In this document: in pieces, positions 52,205-62,241 of the stretch | How the letters are laid out: every line of letters begins with the position of its first letter | Position numbering within the stretch: position 1 is the stretch's first letter | Source: Sphingobacterium nematocida | GTDB lineage: Bacteria > Bacteroidota > Bacteroidia > Sphingobacteriales > Sphingobacteriaceae | DNA: 64,000 nucleotides | Reading direction: 5' to 3' | NCBI RefSeq assembly: GCF_900168125.1 | Contig: NZ_FUZF01000002.1 | Span: 366,464 to 430,463, forward strand | Made by a program: the position numbers and the translations under genes | Notes under the pieces: generated by a model | Databases searched by the model: none | Told to the model about the DNA's origin: nothing | What the model saw: the letters and a program-made list of their open reading frames with translations, nothing else

Positions 52205-55200
52205 ATGAAAAAGATATTTTATATTCTAGCGAGCTTCTTTATTACCTTGTTTCAGCTCTTTAACTGGAATAACGTACAGGCCCAATGTAACGATGCTACT
52301 GGACTGATTGCTTTTACGGGGTATCAGATCGCTGACGCTGCAAATCCCCAAGGTCAAAAGGACAGATTCTCCTTTGTGGTGCTAGACTCATTGCCTGCTA
52401 ATACCGCAATTCGATTCACAGACAGAGGGTATACAGGAGGGCCATTTCAGTCTTTCACAGACGCACGCTCGGATGGCGAATTGATATGGACTGCAACACA
52501 AGGGATAAGTCCCGGTACCACAATTGTCATTACGTTGGATGGCGCCAATACCCTGGCTTCGAGCGGAAGTATCAGTGGCTATCAGGGGAATTTCGATTTG
52601 GGACTTGCCGGCGATCAGCTCTTTGCTTACGTCAATAGCCCATTTAAGATACATGCTGCAATGCTTATCAATAAAGCGGGATGGGATACCGAAATGACGC
52701 AATGGGAATATTATCCCATATTATCTTCTTCAAAGTCCTTGAATCCGAATATTAGTCCGCGGCAGACTGCTATTGTCGCTAATCTTCAAGGTATTGATCA
52801 GGAGAATGCATTTCAGGCTAAATTAAACCCGATAACGCTAACGGGCGGTAGGAATGCCTTGCGCACACAGCTGTTCGCCAGAACATTTGCCATATCGGAC
52901 AGACTCGATGTACAGGATTTCAATCTGACGAATTCTCCTATCACTTGGAATGTAAGTGCACCGACGTATACGGCGTTGCAGCTCAGCAATAATACGATTA
53001 CAGGTACCTTTACAGATGCTTGTTATTTCCAATGGCAAAGTAGTACAGATGGAATAAATTTTAATAATATTCAGGATGGTGCCGCATTTGCGGGTACAAG
53101 TACAGCTGCATTGACCTTAAATACCTTATTGACAGAGGATACTTGGTTCCGTATACGCCTGACGGGAGCAAAAGCTACCCTTACAAATCCATTGAAGCTA
53201 ACTGTTCCAAAGATAAATGATCATCCTGAAGATAGTAAGATATGTGCGGGGAGCGGTACTGGTTTTACCGTCGGTGCGACAGGGAGTGGTACGTTGACTT
53301 ATAAATGGCAGGTCAATACCGGAAGTGGATTTACCGATTTGTCAAACGGTGGAGTATATAGTGGTGTGACTGCGTCGACGCTGCATATTGCGAATGCACC
53401 GATTAGTATGAATAGCTATACCTATCAGGTGATTGTATCCAGTAATATAGGTGTATCTGTAACTTCTACAGCGGCTAAATTGACCGTGAATCAAGTTACT
53501 ATTGCCGATAATACAACCAAGACAGATGTGTCTTGCCACGGAGGAAACAACGGGACAGCCACAGCGTCAGCGACAGGCGGTACCCAACCGTATTCCTACA
53601 GTTGGGTGCTAAAAGGTTCTATCTTAGAGCTGTCTACAGAGCAGACGATCACAGGTCTCCAGGCAGGAACGTATGTGGTGACCGTGACGGATAATATGGG
53701 GTGTATCGCTACCCAAGAATATACTATCGGCCAGCCCGATGCTTTGTATATCGCACTGCCCACGGTAACCCCCGTAACGAGCTATGGTGGTAATGACGGT
53801 AGGATAAATATAACGGTCACGGGGGGGGTACTACCTTACACGTATAAATGGTATAAAAATGGAGCGATGACGGCATTTGCGATCACAGAAGATGTCACTG
53901 GTCTTACCTCAGGTGCTTACAAAGTGGTGGTTACCGATCATAATGGATGTGTATTAGAAGGCAACGATATCGTGGTGACCCAGCCCAATTATGTTCCGGT
54001 GGTAACCGGAACGGCGAGTAAGGTATATTATACCGAAGGTCATCTAGGGGTGGTCGCTGATGGTGGAATCACGCTTACTGACCTCGATAATACCACACTG
54101 TCCACGGCGAATATTTTGATACGTGGTGGATTGCTGTCTGAGGATGTGCTGTCCTTTGTGAATGATAACTCTACCATGGGTAATATCATAGCTTCTCCGT
54201 TTTCGGGTAGTATATTGATGCTATCATCTCCTGGAAAAGAAGCTACGCTGGAGCAGTGGAACAATGCGTTACGCTCGGTGACGTACCACAATACGTCGAA
54301 TAATCCGGGGACACAACTTAGGGAACTGGCTTTTACCGTGAATGATGGAATCAGTACTTCGGCTGAGTTTGGGCGGGAGCTTCAAGTCTATTCGGTCAAT
54401 AATCCACCAACACTCACTGCGACTGGAGGAACAGTGACGTTTACCGAGGGGGGATCAGCAGTAGATTTATTTTCTGCAGTTTCTTCGTCGACCGTGGAAA
54501 GTGGTCAGCTGATGCGACAATTGACGTTAACAGTAACCGGAGTTTCTGATGGTGCTGAAGAGATATTGGCTATTGATGGCAGTGATGTCGCCCTGACGGA
54601 TGGTAATTCCATTATCACGGCAACTAATGCATTGTCTGTGACAGTTACGGTGAATACGGGTGTCGCAATGGTAACGGTATCAAAGTCATCAGGCATCAGT
54701 ACCTTGGCACTCCATACGCTAATTGACGGGGTGAGTTACCGAAATAGTAGTGAAGCTCCTACTAGCATAAATCGTGTTGTCTCCCTGACTAGTATTCAGG
54801 ATAATGGTGGTACAGCCAATGGTGGGGTTAATACCACTAGCTTATCAATAGCGTCTACAGTTACTGTGGTCGCCGTAAATAATGCGCCCGTAGTAACCAC
54901 TAGCGGTGGTAATACGACTTTTACGGAGGGAGCATCCGGCGTTGCAATCGACGGTGCCGTGACCCTTTCTGATCCGGATAATACAACCTTAGCTACTGCA
55001 AGAGTAGCGATTACGGGTAATTTCCAAGCTGGACAAGATGTGTTGGAATTTGCCAATAATGGGACTACAATGGGTGATATAACGGCAGCGCTGTACAATA
55101 ACGCAACGGGTGTATTGACACTTAGCTCTGCTGGATCCTCGGCGACTTTGGCGCAATGGCAGGCGGCTTTGCGCGCGGTTAAATACGATAACTCGTCGCA

Positions 55201-58200
55201 AAATCCATCAACAGCTGCACGTACAATAACCTTTACCGTCAATGATGGTAGTCTTGGTTCTGTGGCGGCGACAAAGACTGTTTCCGTAGTTGCTGTCAAT
55301 GATGCACCTGTTGCTACGAATGATTCTTATATCATTAATGAAGATGTGACGTTGACAGTTCCTGCTCCTGGTATTTTAGCAAATGATACCGATGTGGATA
55401 GCAATACACTAACTGCGGTACTTGTAACAGGACCTACTAATGGTACGCTTACCTTAAACGCTAATGGATCATTTGCCTATACACCGAATGCGAATTTTAA
55501 CGGTACAGATAGCTTTACCTATAAAGTGTATGATGGAGATTTAAATAGCAACGTGGCGACAGTCACGATAACCGTTAATCCGGTAAATGATGCACCAGTA
55601 GTTACCGTACCTGCAAGTATTTCTGTAACAGAAGATGTTGCTTCTGCGCTTACAGCGATAAGTTTTTCTGATGTGGATGCAGGTATCAATCCCGTGATAG
55701 TTACTTTTTCTGTGCCGACTGGTACGCTCAGTGCGACATCAGGAATGGGTATTACCGTAGGCGGAACGGCAGCAATGTTGACACTTAGTGGAAGCATTGC
55801 TAATATCAATACTTTTATAGCAGCTAGTGCTGTTACATTTACAACGGCTAGTAATGCCACGAATAATGTCTTATTGACCGTGTCCATTAATGATAATGGT
55901 AATAGTGGAGGGACTTCGTTAACGGATACCAAGACGACTACATTGCTCGTCACTGCTGTCAACGATGCGCCAGTTAATTCGGTGCCGGGACCTCAATCGG
56001 TGGATCAAGATGCTACTTTGACATTTAGTACTGGGAATAATAATTTAATCTCCATTTCGGATGGAGATGCTGGATCTTCAAATGTTCAGGTTGCTTTGAC
56101 TGCAACGAACGGTAGGATGACATTGGGTAGCACCAATGGGCTGATTTTCCTATCAGGTAGTGGTACAAGCGATGCTATAATGAAGTTTGAGGGGACGATA
56201 GCAAATATTAATAATGCCTTAAATGGTTTGATATTTACTCCAACCCCAGGTTATAATGGATCTGCTTCCCTACAGATAATAACAGATGATAAGGGCAATT
56301 CGGGCTCTGGTGGAGCTAAAACGGATACCGACAATATCGTTATTACAGTCAATTCGATCAATCCCAAAGTAACCTCCGTTGGGGCATCAACTCCTAATGG
56401 TACGTATAAAATAAACGATGTCATTGCGCTGACAATGACTTTCGATCAAACGGTGGTGGTCAATACAGGTGTAGGTATACCTACACTTTTATTGGAGACA
56501 GGAGTAATCGACCGGGAGGCGACTTATGCAAGTGGTAGCGGAAGTAATACCTTGACATTTAACTATACGGTACGGGCTGCTGATATCTCTGCCGATCTAG
56601 ACTATACATCGACTACTGCACTTTCTTTGAATGGTTCGACTATTAAAAATATACACAATGATGTTGCCATATTGACCTTGCCTGCTGTCGGCAGTTCAAA
56701 CTCCATTGCTGGACAGCGTGCTATTGTGATAGATGGTATTGTTCCTACAGTTACATCTGTCGCTGTACCTACAAATGGCTATTATCTACTTAATCAGAAC
56801 CTGGACTTTACGATTTACTTCTCGGAGGCTGTGACTGTAGATGCGATAGGAGGAACGCCTCGACTGTCGCTTACGATCGGAGGACAGACGGCATATGCGA
56901 ATTACCTGTCTGGTTCTGGAAGCCCTGCACTCGTATTCCGATATACAGTGGCTGCAGGATTGGAGGATCATGATGGTGTTGCAGTGGGCGCTTTATCATT
57001 GAATGGGGGTACAATCAGAGACGCTGCAGGCAATAATGCGGTGTTGACGCTAAACTCGGTTGGAAATACTACAGGTGTAAATGTAGATTCTAATCCGCCA
57101 GTTGTTCCTGCTAATTTTACAGCTACAGGTCAGGATGCGCAGATATCGCTGGCTTGGGAAGCGAATATGGAAACTGACTTTGAGAAGTATATACTCTATG
57201 TTAAACCTGATGGTGGCGTAAAAACGTATTTAACAGATATAGCAAAAGGAACAGAATACTATACGTATTCGGGTCTTCCTAACGGAGCTTCTTACGAATT
57301 TTTCCTAATCGCTATAGATCAGCGAGGCCATCAGAGTGGGGAAGCATTAGCGTCTGCAAAAACGATGGGCGAGCAGTCGATCAGTTTTGCGGCATTGACC
57401 AACCTAACTTATGGTCAGCAAGGGGTAGTATTGACGGCCTCAGCAACATCGAATCTTCCTGTGTCGTTCGTGTCGTCTGACTCGAATATCGCTGAAGTAT
57501 ATCAGGACAACAATGATGGCGGTAAATGGAAAGTCAATGCTAAAAAGGTTGGAACGGTGACCATTACAGCTACCCAAGGTGGAAATAATGTATACTTGCC
57601 TGCCGCATCTGTTCCGCAGTCATTAACCATAGTTCCAGCTATTCTTACTGTAACAGCGGATGCGAAGACTAAGGTCTATGGGGAAGCAGATCCTGCACTG
57701 ACTTATATGGTGAAGGCTTCTGATCTTCGTAACGGCGATGAAGCGACAGTAGTAAGTGGTAGCCTGACACGTGCACAAGGTGAGGCTGTGGGCAACCACG
57801 ATATCACGAATGTGGATCTTGCAGCAGACAACTACGCGATAAACTACGTTAAATCCCAGTTGAGCATCACCAAAGCGATATTAACCGTAACAGCGGATGC
57901 GAAGACTAAGGTCTATGGCGAAGCAGATCCTGCACTGACCTATGCGGTGAAGGCTTCGGATCTCCGTAACGGCGATGCAGCAACAGTAGTAAGCGGTACG
58001 CTAACGCGCGCACAAGGGGAGGCTGTGGGCAACTACGATATCACGAACGTGGATCTTGCTGCGAGTAACTACGCGATCAACTATGTTAAATCGCCATTGA
58101 GCATAACGAAAGCTGTATTAACGGTAACAGCGGATGCGAAGACGAAGGTGTATGGTGATGCCGATCCTGCGCTGACCTATATGGTGAAGGCTTCGGATCT

Positions 58201-59332
58201 CCGTAATGGCGATGCAGCGACAGTAGTAAGTGGTAACCTGACACGTGCACAAGGTGAGTCCGTAGGCAACTACGATATCACGAACGTGGATCTTGCTGCG
58301 AGTAACTACGCGATCAACTATGTTAAATCAGCATTGAGCATTACGAAAGCGGTATTAACGGTAACAGCGGATGCGAAAACGAAGGTGTATGGTACAAACG
58401 ATCCTGCCTTGACATATATCGCTACAGGATTCAAACGTACAGACAGTAAATCAATACTGATTGGAGGTCTTACACGTGTAGAAGGTGAGAATGTCGGTAG
58501 TTATGCTATCCAAAGAGGTACACTGGCGGCAGGTGATAACTATACTATCAGTTATACAGGTGCCAATCTGATAATCACCAAGGCGACCCTATCGGGATTG
58601 AGTTTTGTGAACAAGGATGTGGTCTATGATGGTGCTGTTAAATCAATCCAGCTGAACGGCAGTTTGCCTACTAGCGTGACTGTCGCTTATCAAAACAACG
58701 ACAAGATCAATGCAGGTAGTTATGAAGTGAAGGCTATTATTGCTGAAACACAAAACTATTTTGGTACAAGCTTCAGCGCAACGTTGTTGATCCGCAAAGC
58801 GAAACAAACGATTAGTTTTACGGCACCAGAGGTATTGGGCCGCGATGCAGGTAAAGTTGCTTTGGATGTGTATAGCAGCAGTAATCTCCCGGTTAGTCTA
58901 ATTGTAGATGATCCTATGGTGGGTACGGTATCAGGAACTGATCTGAACGTGTTGCGTCTCGGTACGGTACTCATAACAGCGACACAGGCTGGTAATGAGA
59001 ATTATGAAGCGGCAAGTCCAGTGACGGTATCGGTACGTATTGCAAATGACGCATCGGCTAAGTTGCCTATTATCGTACATCAGGCGGTATCTCCAAATGG
59101 GGATGGTATCAACGAATTCCTGATTATCGAAGGTATTCGCGACTATATCGATAACAAGGTGACCATTTTTGACAAGAACGGTGTTGTTCTGGCTGAAATA
59201 CAAGGCTATGACAATAGAGAACGGGTATTCTTTGGTAATGCTCATCGCGATGGTACGTACTATTACTATATCGATGTAAAAGATGGTAATACCTGGAAGC
59301 GTGAAAAAGGATTTTTTGTGATTAAGAGATAA
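52205..59332 (+). CDS. Giant T9SS-secreted multi-domain adhesin with gliding-motility-type C-terminus
   Basis: A 2375-residue surface protein starting at ATG 52205 with signal peptide MKKIFYILASFFITLFQLFN...NVQAQ. Domain order by residue: lamin-tail-like domain (30-190), Ig-like (338-430), two SprB repeats (about 440 and 520; SCHGGNNGTATASATGG), cadherin/tandem-95-like repeats (600-1390; NGTDSFTYKVYDGD), FN3 (1628-1726; PANFTATGQDAQISLAWE), four MBG domains (1813-2129) and a type B T9SS sorting domain (2289-2375; VSPNGDGINEFLIIEG). It should be exported by T9SS and held at the surface with the SprF protein encoded next. Confidence 0.92.
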   Translation: MKKIFYILASFFITLFQLFNWNNVQAQCNDATGLIAFTGYQIADAANPQGQKDRFSFVVLDSLPANTAIRFTDRGYTGGPFQSFTDARSDGELIWTATQGISPGTTIVITLDGANTLASSGSISGYQGNFDLGLAGDQLFAYVNSPFKIHAAMLINKAGWDTEMTQWEYYPILSSSKSLNPNISPRQTAIVANLQGIDQENAFQAKLNPITLTGGRNALRTQLFARTFAISDRLDVQDFNLTNSPITWNVSAPTYTALQLSNNTITGTFTDACYFQWQSSTDGINFNNIQDGAAFAGTSTAALTLNTLLTEDTWFRIRLTGAKATLTNPLKLTVPKINDHPEDSKICAGSGTGFTVGATGSGTLTYKWQVNTGSGFTDLSNGGVYSGVTASTLHIANAPISMNSYTYQVIVSSNIGVSVTSTAAKLTVNQVTIADNTTKTDVSCHGGNNGTATASATGGTQPYSYSWVLKGSILELSTEQTITGLQAGTYVVTVTDNMGCIATQEYTIGQPDALYIALPTVTPVTSYGGNDGRINITVTGGVLPYTYKWYKNGAMTAFAITEDVTGLTSGAYKVVVTDHNGCVLEGNDIVVTQPNYVPVVTGTASKVYYTEGHLGVVADGGITLTDLDNTTLSTANILIRGGLLSEDVLSFVNDNSTMGNIIASPFSGSILMLSSPGKEATLEQWNNALRSVTYHNTSNNPGTQLRELAFTVNDGISTSAEFGRELQVYSVNNPPTLTATGGTVTFTEGGSAVDLFSAVSSSTVESGQLMRQLTLTVTGVSDGAEEILAIDGSDVALTDGNSIITATNALSVTVTVNTGVAMVTVSKSSGISTLALHTLIDGVSYRNSSEAPTSINRVVSLTSIQDNGGTANGGVNTTSLSIASTVTVVAVNNAPVVTTSGGNTTFTEGASGVAIDGAVTLSDPDNTTLATARVAITGNFQAGQDVLEFANNGTTMGDITAALYNNATGVLTLSSAGSSATLAQWQAALRAVKYDNSSQNPSTAARTITFTVNDGSLGSVAATKTVSVVAVNDAPVATNDSYIINEDVTLTVPAPGILANDTDVDSNTLTAVLVTGPTNGTLTLNANGSFAYTPNANFNGTDSFTYKVYDGDLNSNVATVTITVNPVNDAPVVTVPASISVTEDVASALTAISFSDVDAGINPVIVTFSVPTGTLSATSGMGITVGGTAAMLTLSGSIANINTFIAASAVTFTTASNATNNVLLTVSINDNGNSGGTSLTDTKTTTLLVTAVNDAPVNSVPGPQSVDQDATLTFSTGNNNLISISDGDAGSSNVQVALTATNGRMTLGSTNGLIFLSGSGTSDAIMKFEGTIANINNALNGLIFTPTPGYNGSASLQIITDDKGNSGSGGAKTDTDNIVITVNSINPKVTSVGASTPNGTYKINDVIALTMTFDQTVVVNTGVGIPTLLLETGVIDREATYASGSGSNTLTFNYTVRAADISADLDYTSTTALSLNGSTIKNIHNDVAILTLPAVGSSNSIAGQRAIVIDGIVPTVTSVAVPTNGYYLLNQNLDFTIYFSEAVTVDAIGGTPRLSLTIGGQTAYANYLSGSGSPALVFRYTVAAGLEDHDGVAVGALSLNGGTIRDAAGNNAVLTLNSVGNTTGVNVDSNPPVVPANFTATGQDAQISLAWEANMETDFEKYILYVKPDGGVKTYLTDIAKGTEYYTYSGLPNGASYEFFLIAIDQRGHQSGEALASAKTMGEQSISFAALTNLTYGQQGVVLTASATSNLPVSFVSSDSNIAEVYQDNNDGGKWKVNAKKVGTVTITATQGGNNVYLPAASVPQSLTIVPAILTVTADAKTKVYGEADPALTYMVKASDLRNGDEATVVSGSLTRAQGEAVGNHDITNVDLAADNYAINYVKSQLSITKAILTVTADAKTKVYGEADPALTYAVKASDLRNGDAATVVSGTLTRAQGEAVGNYDITNVDLAASNYAINYVKSPLSITKAVLTVTADAKTKVYGDADPALTYMVKASDLRNGDAATVVSGNLTRAQGESVGNYDITNVDLAASNYAINYVKSALSITKAVLTVTADAKTKVYGTNDPALTYIATGFKRTDSKSILIGGLTRVEGENVGSYAIQRGTLAAGDNYTISYTGANLIITKATLSGLSFVNKDVVYDGAVKSIQLNGSLPTSVTVAYQNNDKINAGSYEVKAIIAETQNYFGTSFSATLLIRKAKQTISFTAPEVLGRDAGKVALDVYSSSNLPVSLIVDDPMVGTVSGTDLNVLRLGTVLITATQAGNENYEAASPVTVSVRIANDASAKLPIIVHQAVSPNGDGINEFLIIEGIRDYIDNKVTIFDKNGVVLAEIQGYDNRERVFFGNAHRDGTYYYYIDVKDGNTWKREKGFFVIKR
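57650..58590 (+). repeat. Four MBG-domain coding repeats of 237 bp
   Basis: The marker GTAACAGCGGATGCGAA recurs at 57650, 57887, 58124 and 58361, each exactly 237 bp (79 codons) apart. Copies 1 to 3 are nearly identical, including VKASDLRNGD and LTRAQGE. Copy 4 diverges after its first 20 codons. The pattern shows recent in-frame expansion inside the adhesin gene. Confidence 0.92.
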
Positions 59333-59340
59333 TAAAGTCG

Positions 59341-59406
59341 GTTACAATGTTACAGAGGTTACAAGGTTATAACTGTTAACTTTCATCACCTCATAACCTT
59401 CATAAC
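59341..59406. repeat. GTTA(C/T)A short repeats between adhesin and sprF genes
   Basis: GTTACA-like hexamers start at 59341, 59349, 59358, 59366 and 59375, spaced 8, 9, 8 and 9 bp. Two inverted copies, CATAAC, follow at 59392 and 59401. AAGGTTAT and ATAACCTT can pair. The array fills the 83-bp spacer before sprF. Confidence 0.55.
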
Positions 59407-59415
59407 TTTTAAAAA

Positions 59416-60297
59416 ATGAAAACAATAAACATAATTATGAGCCTGTTGATCCTACTGCCCCTGTGCAGTAGGGCACAGCATGGCGTGAGTTACAATCAGT
59501 TTGGCCAGTTGCGCAATTCATTTAACTCCTCGCTGAGCACCATGGATGAACAGGGGAATTTTTCTGTGCTTGGACGAAGCCAATGGATGGGGGTGGATGG
59601 TGCTCCTCGTTCGCTATGGGCGTCGGGGCACGGAATGATATCTAAATTGGGATTGGCCATCGGTGGCGACATTAAACACGCATCACTGGGAGTCGTCAAA
59701 GAAAATGAAGTGACAGCATTTGCCTCGAAAGCTGTACGATTAGATAGAGATGAGTACCTGAGTCTTTCTATGGGGGGCGGCCTTTTGTTTTATCAAGGCG
59801 ATTACAACCAATTGGATCCCAACGATCCCTCATTCAAAGAAGATATTCGTGAAACGGCAGGTGTCCTTAGTATAAGTACTTCGTACTATAAAAAAGATAA
59901 ATACTACTTCGGTGTTTCGATGCCGCGGTTTTCGCTGAATAGGAGTGGTGATCAGGAGTATGAATTTCGTAATGTGTATTACGTGACTGGGGGAGCATTG
60001 TTTAGACTAGATAATAGTTTTTACCTTCGGCCTTCATTCTTGGTAAGCCACATGGACGATATGACACCAAGATACGACGTCAGCGCCTTGGTATTTATGG
60101 GGGCCAAACTGGGACTAGGGATGGGCGTACAGAATCAGGGAGATCTCTCCGGATTATTACAGTTGAATTTTGGATCTTTTGGGATAGGGTATAGCTATCA
60201 GTTCAGCCCTAAAAGCAATACGCTCAATCAACGTATTTCGAATAATACCCATGAATTTGGTTTTCGCTATAGAATTGGTGGTATTGGGTTGTTATAG
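59416..60297 (+). CDS. PorP/SprF-family type IX secretion membrane protein
   Basis: A 293-residue outer-membrane protein with signal peptide MKTINIIMSLLILLPLCSRAQ. It shows the PorP/SprF pattern: YNQFGQLRNSFNSSLS, GMISKLGLAIGGDIKHASLGVV, YYFGVSMPRFSLNRSG, FYLRPSFLVSHMDD and the C-terminal barrel strands ending FGFRYRIGGIGLL. In Flavobacterium, SprF acts with the adhesin SprB in T9SS-dependent secretion and anchoring. Here it directly follows the large adhesin, matching that pairing. Confidence 0.93.
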   Translation: MKTINIIMSLLILLPLCSRAQHGVSYNQFGQLRNSFNSSLSTMDEQGNFSVLGRSQWMGVDGAPRSLWASGHGMISKLGLAIGGDIKHASLGVVKENEVTAFASKAVRLDRDEYLSLSMGGGLLFYQGDYNQLDPNDPSFKEDIRETAGVLSISTSYYKKDKYYFGVSMPRFSLNRSGDQEYEFRNVYYVTGGALFRLDNSFYLRPSFLVSHMDDMTPRYDVSALVFMGAKLGLGMGVQNQGDLSGLLQLNFGSFGIGYSYQFSPKSNTLNQRISNNTHEFGFRYRIGGIGLL

Positions 60298-60326
60298 ATA
60301 TAATACCAACAAGTCTAAATTATAAT

Positions 60327-60357
60327 AAATGCCTGAAGCGGAGAGCTTCAGGCATTT
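60327..60357 (+). terminator. Terminator after sprF
   Basis: AAATGCCTGAAGC (60327-60339) and GCTTCAGGCATTT (60345-60357) form a 13-bp perfect stem with loop GGAGA, followed by TAACTAACC. It closes the collar-adhesin-sprF block. Confidence 0.8.
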
Positions 60358-60519
60358 TAACTAACCAATTATTAACCTAAATTATGAATACTTAGGTATT
60401 AGCCATAACTGTGCCAAAAAAATCTCTAGCACGCTATCTTCTTTGTAATAAATCTGTTGGATTTTAAATTTATCTTCAAGTAGCTTCGTTTTGTTTCGGT
60501 TTTTAGTTTTGATTTGTTT

Positions 60520-60527
60520 TATATTTG
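60520..60527 (+). promoter_or_regulatory. -7 promoter element of the phosphoesterase gene
   Basis: TATATTTG matches TAnnTTTG exactly, 24 bp before the ATG at 60552. No -33 element at the usual spacing is clear. Confidence 0.5.
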
Positions 60528-60551
60528 TTCTATAACCTTAAATGTAAGTAT

Positions 60552-62225
60552 ATGAACACATTTCGTCCCTTTGTACTCTGGATGGCATTAAGCCTATTCA
60601 CCGCTTCTTTTTCGATAAGCTGTTCGCAGCGTGTTATTAAGTCTACAGATAAGATGCTTGCGGTGCCGATCCCCGATAAAGAAGGAGCGACAGTCAAAGG
60701 AAGGGTTTATGCCAAAGGTAGAGGTGTAGCGAATGTGGTGGTGTCGGATGGGGTTGAAGTGACGTCTACGGATGAAAATGGGGTATATTACTTGGCTTCT
60801 AGCAAAAAGCAGGGCTATGTGTTTATCTCGATTCCGGCCAATTATGAAGTGAACAGCGTAGGAAATCTGCCGCAGTTTTTTAAGTACCTGCAAGCAAGTC
60901 GCGAGGAGGTAGAAGTTGTAGATTTTGAATTAACCCCTGTTCGTAATGATAATCATAGCGTAATAGTGATGACAGACTTTCATCTGGCCGATCGAACGGA
61001 CGATCTGTCGCAGTATGCACGATTTGTGAAAGATGTAAATGGCAGTATTCAAGAACTACGTGAGCAAGGTAAAAAGGTTTACGGCCTGACATTGGGTGAT
61101 CTGTCTTGGGATAATTATTGGTATTCAAGATCCTTCGCCCTACCGGAATATGTCTTACAGATGAATAAACTGAATACAACAGTATTTAATACGATTGGCA
61201 ATCACGATAATGATCCCTACATAGCGGGAGATTGGGATAGTGGAGCTGCCTACCGTAAATATATAGGGCCCACTTATTATTCCTTTAACATTGGAAAGAT
61301 ACATTACGTGGTGTTGGATAACGTGGAGTACTTGAATAAAGGTGGAAACCAGGGCAAAATCGGCGAACGTAATTATAAAGCCCGGGTGCTGGAGGAACAG
61401 ATGGAATGGTTGAAGAAAGATTTGGAGACGGTACAGGACAAATCTACTCCTATTGTATTGGCTATGCATGTGCAACTTAATAATGCCCCTAAAGCAGACC
61501 AGTCTGCTACCCAGCGATTGGATAATGCTTCAGAATTATTGACGGTATTGGCCCCATTTAAAAGGGTTCAGGTACTGACAGGTCATACGCATGTAAACTA
61601 TACGGTCGAAAATACACCGAATCTAATGGAACATAATATTGCTGCGGTATGTGCCACCTGGTGGTGGACAGGCAAAGATGGCTACACCGGTAATCATATT
61701 TCGCAGGATGGTTCGCCGGGTGGATACATGGTTTGGAACATGTCCGAACGGAATATAGATTGGTATTACAAAGGAATAGATAAGGCCAGGGATTATCAAT
61801 TTAGAGCCTATGATCTGAATAAAGTTAAAATTACAGCGGCTAAGTTTGCACCGAATAGTACCGATGCCAAATTAAAGAACTATACCAACGGTTATGAGGT
61901 CGCGAACAATAAAAATGAGGTATTGATTAATGTCTGGGGGGATGACCCACAATGGAAAGTAAATGTAACGGAAAATGGTGTGCCACTGAAGGTGACTCGG
62001 GTACAAACCTACGATCCATTGCATATCGTGTCTTATGCGGCGATGCGTCTTCAAGATAACGCCACCCCCTCTAAGGGATTTGTGACTTCAAAGTCCGCCC
62101 ATTTTTTTAAGGCGACTGCCTCGTCAGCCAGCAGCACACTGGATATCAAGGTGACAGACCGCTTTGGTAATGTCTATAAAGAATCTATGGTGCGACCAAA
62201 AGAATTTTCGACGAAGATGATGTAA
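60552..62225 (+). CDS. Calcineurin-like metallophosphoesterase, lipoprotein
   Basis: A 557-residue secreted phosphoesterase. The start at 60552 gives a lipoprotein signal (MNTFRPFVLWMALSLFTASF, then SISCSQ). An N-terminal beta-sandwich (VKGRVYAKGRGVANVVVSDGVEVT) precedes the metal site: MTDFHLAD (D-x-H), LTLGDLSWDN (GD), TIGNHDNDPY (GNHD), LAMHVQ and LTGHTHVNY (GHTH). A further C-terminal domain (from about 430) has DPQWKVNVTENGVPL. This three-part layout is known from Bacteroidota phosphoesterases. The substrate is not evident. Confidence 0.9.
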   Translation: MNTFRPFVLWMALSLFTASFSISCSQRVIKSTDKMLAVPIPDKEGATVKGRVYAKGRGVANVVVSDGVEVTSTDENGVYYLASSKKQGYVFISIPANYEVNSVGNLPQFFKYLQASREEVEVVDFELTPVRNDNHSVIVMTDFHLADRTDDLSQYARFVKDVNGSIQELREQGKKVYGLTLGDLSWDNYWYSRSFALPEYVLQMNKLNTTVFNTIGNHDNDPYIAGDWDSGAAYRKYIGPTYYSFNIGKIHYVVLDNVEYLNKGGNQGKIGERNYKARVLEEQMEWLKKDLETVQDKSTPIVLAMHVQLNNAPKADQSATQRLDNASELLTVLAPFKRVQVLTGHTHVNYTVENTPNLMEHNIAAVCATWWWTGKDGYTGNHISQDGSPGGYMVWNMSERNIDWYYKGIDKARDYQFRAYDLNKVKITAAKFAPNSTDAKLKNYTNGYEVANNKNEVLINVWGDDPQWKVNVTENGVPLKVTRVQTYDPLHIVSYAAMRLQDNATPSKGFVTSKSAHFFKATASSASSTLDIKVTDRFGNVYKESMVRPKEFSTKMM

Positions 62226-62241
62226 TTAGGTCAACGTACTT

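Noticed and set aside
54796..55299. Long antisense frame of 167 codons inside the adhesin gene, and similar ones nearby
   Set aside because: It lies opposite a repetitive Thr/Val/Ala-rich coding region, where codon bias opens the complementary frame. It has no family motifs.
57650..58590. Regular repeats considered as a CRISPR array
   Set aside because: The unit is 237 bp, in frame and translated as MBG domains, with no spacer-repeat alternation and no cas genes.
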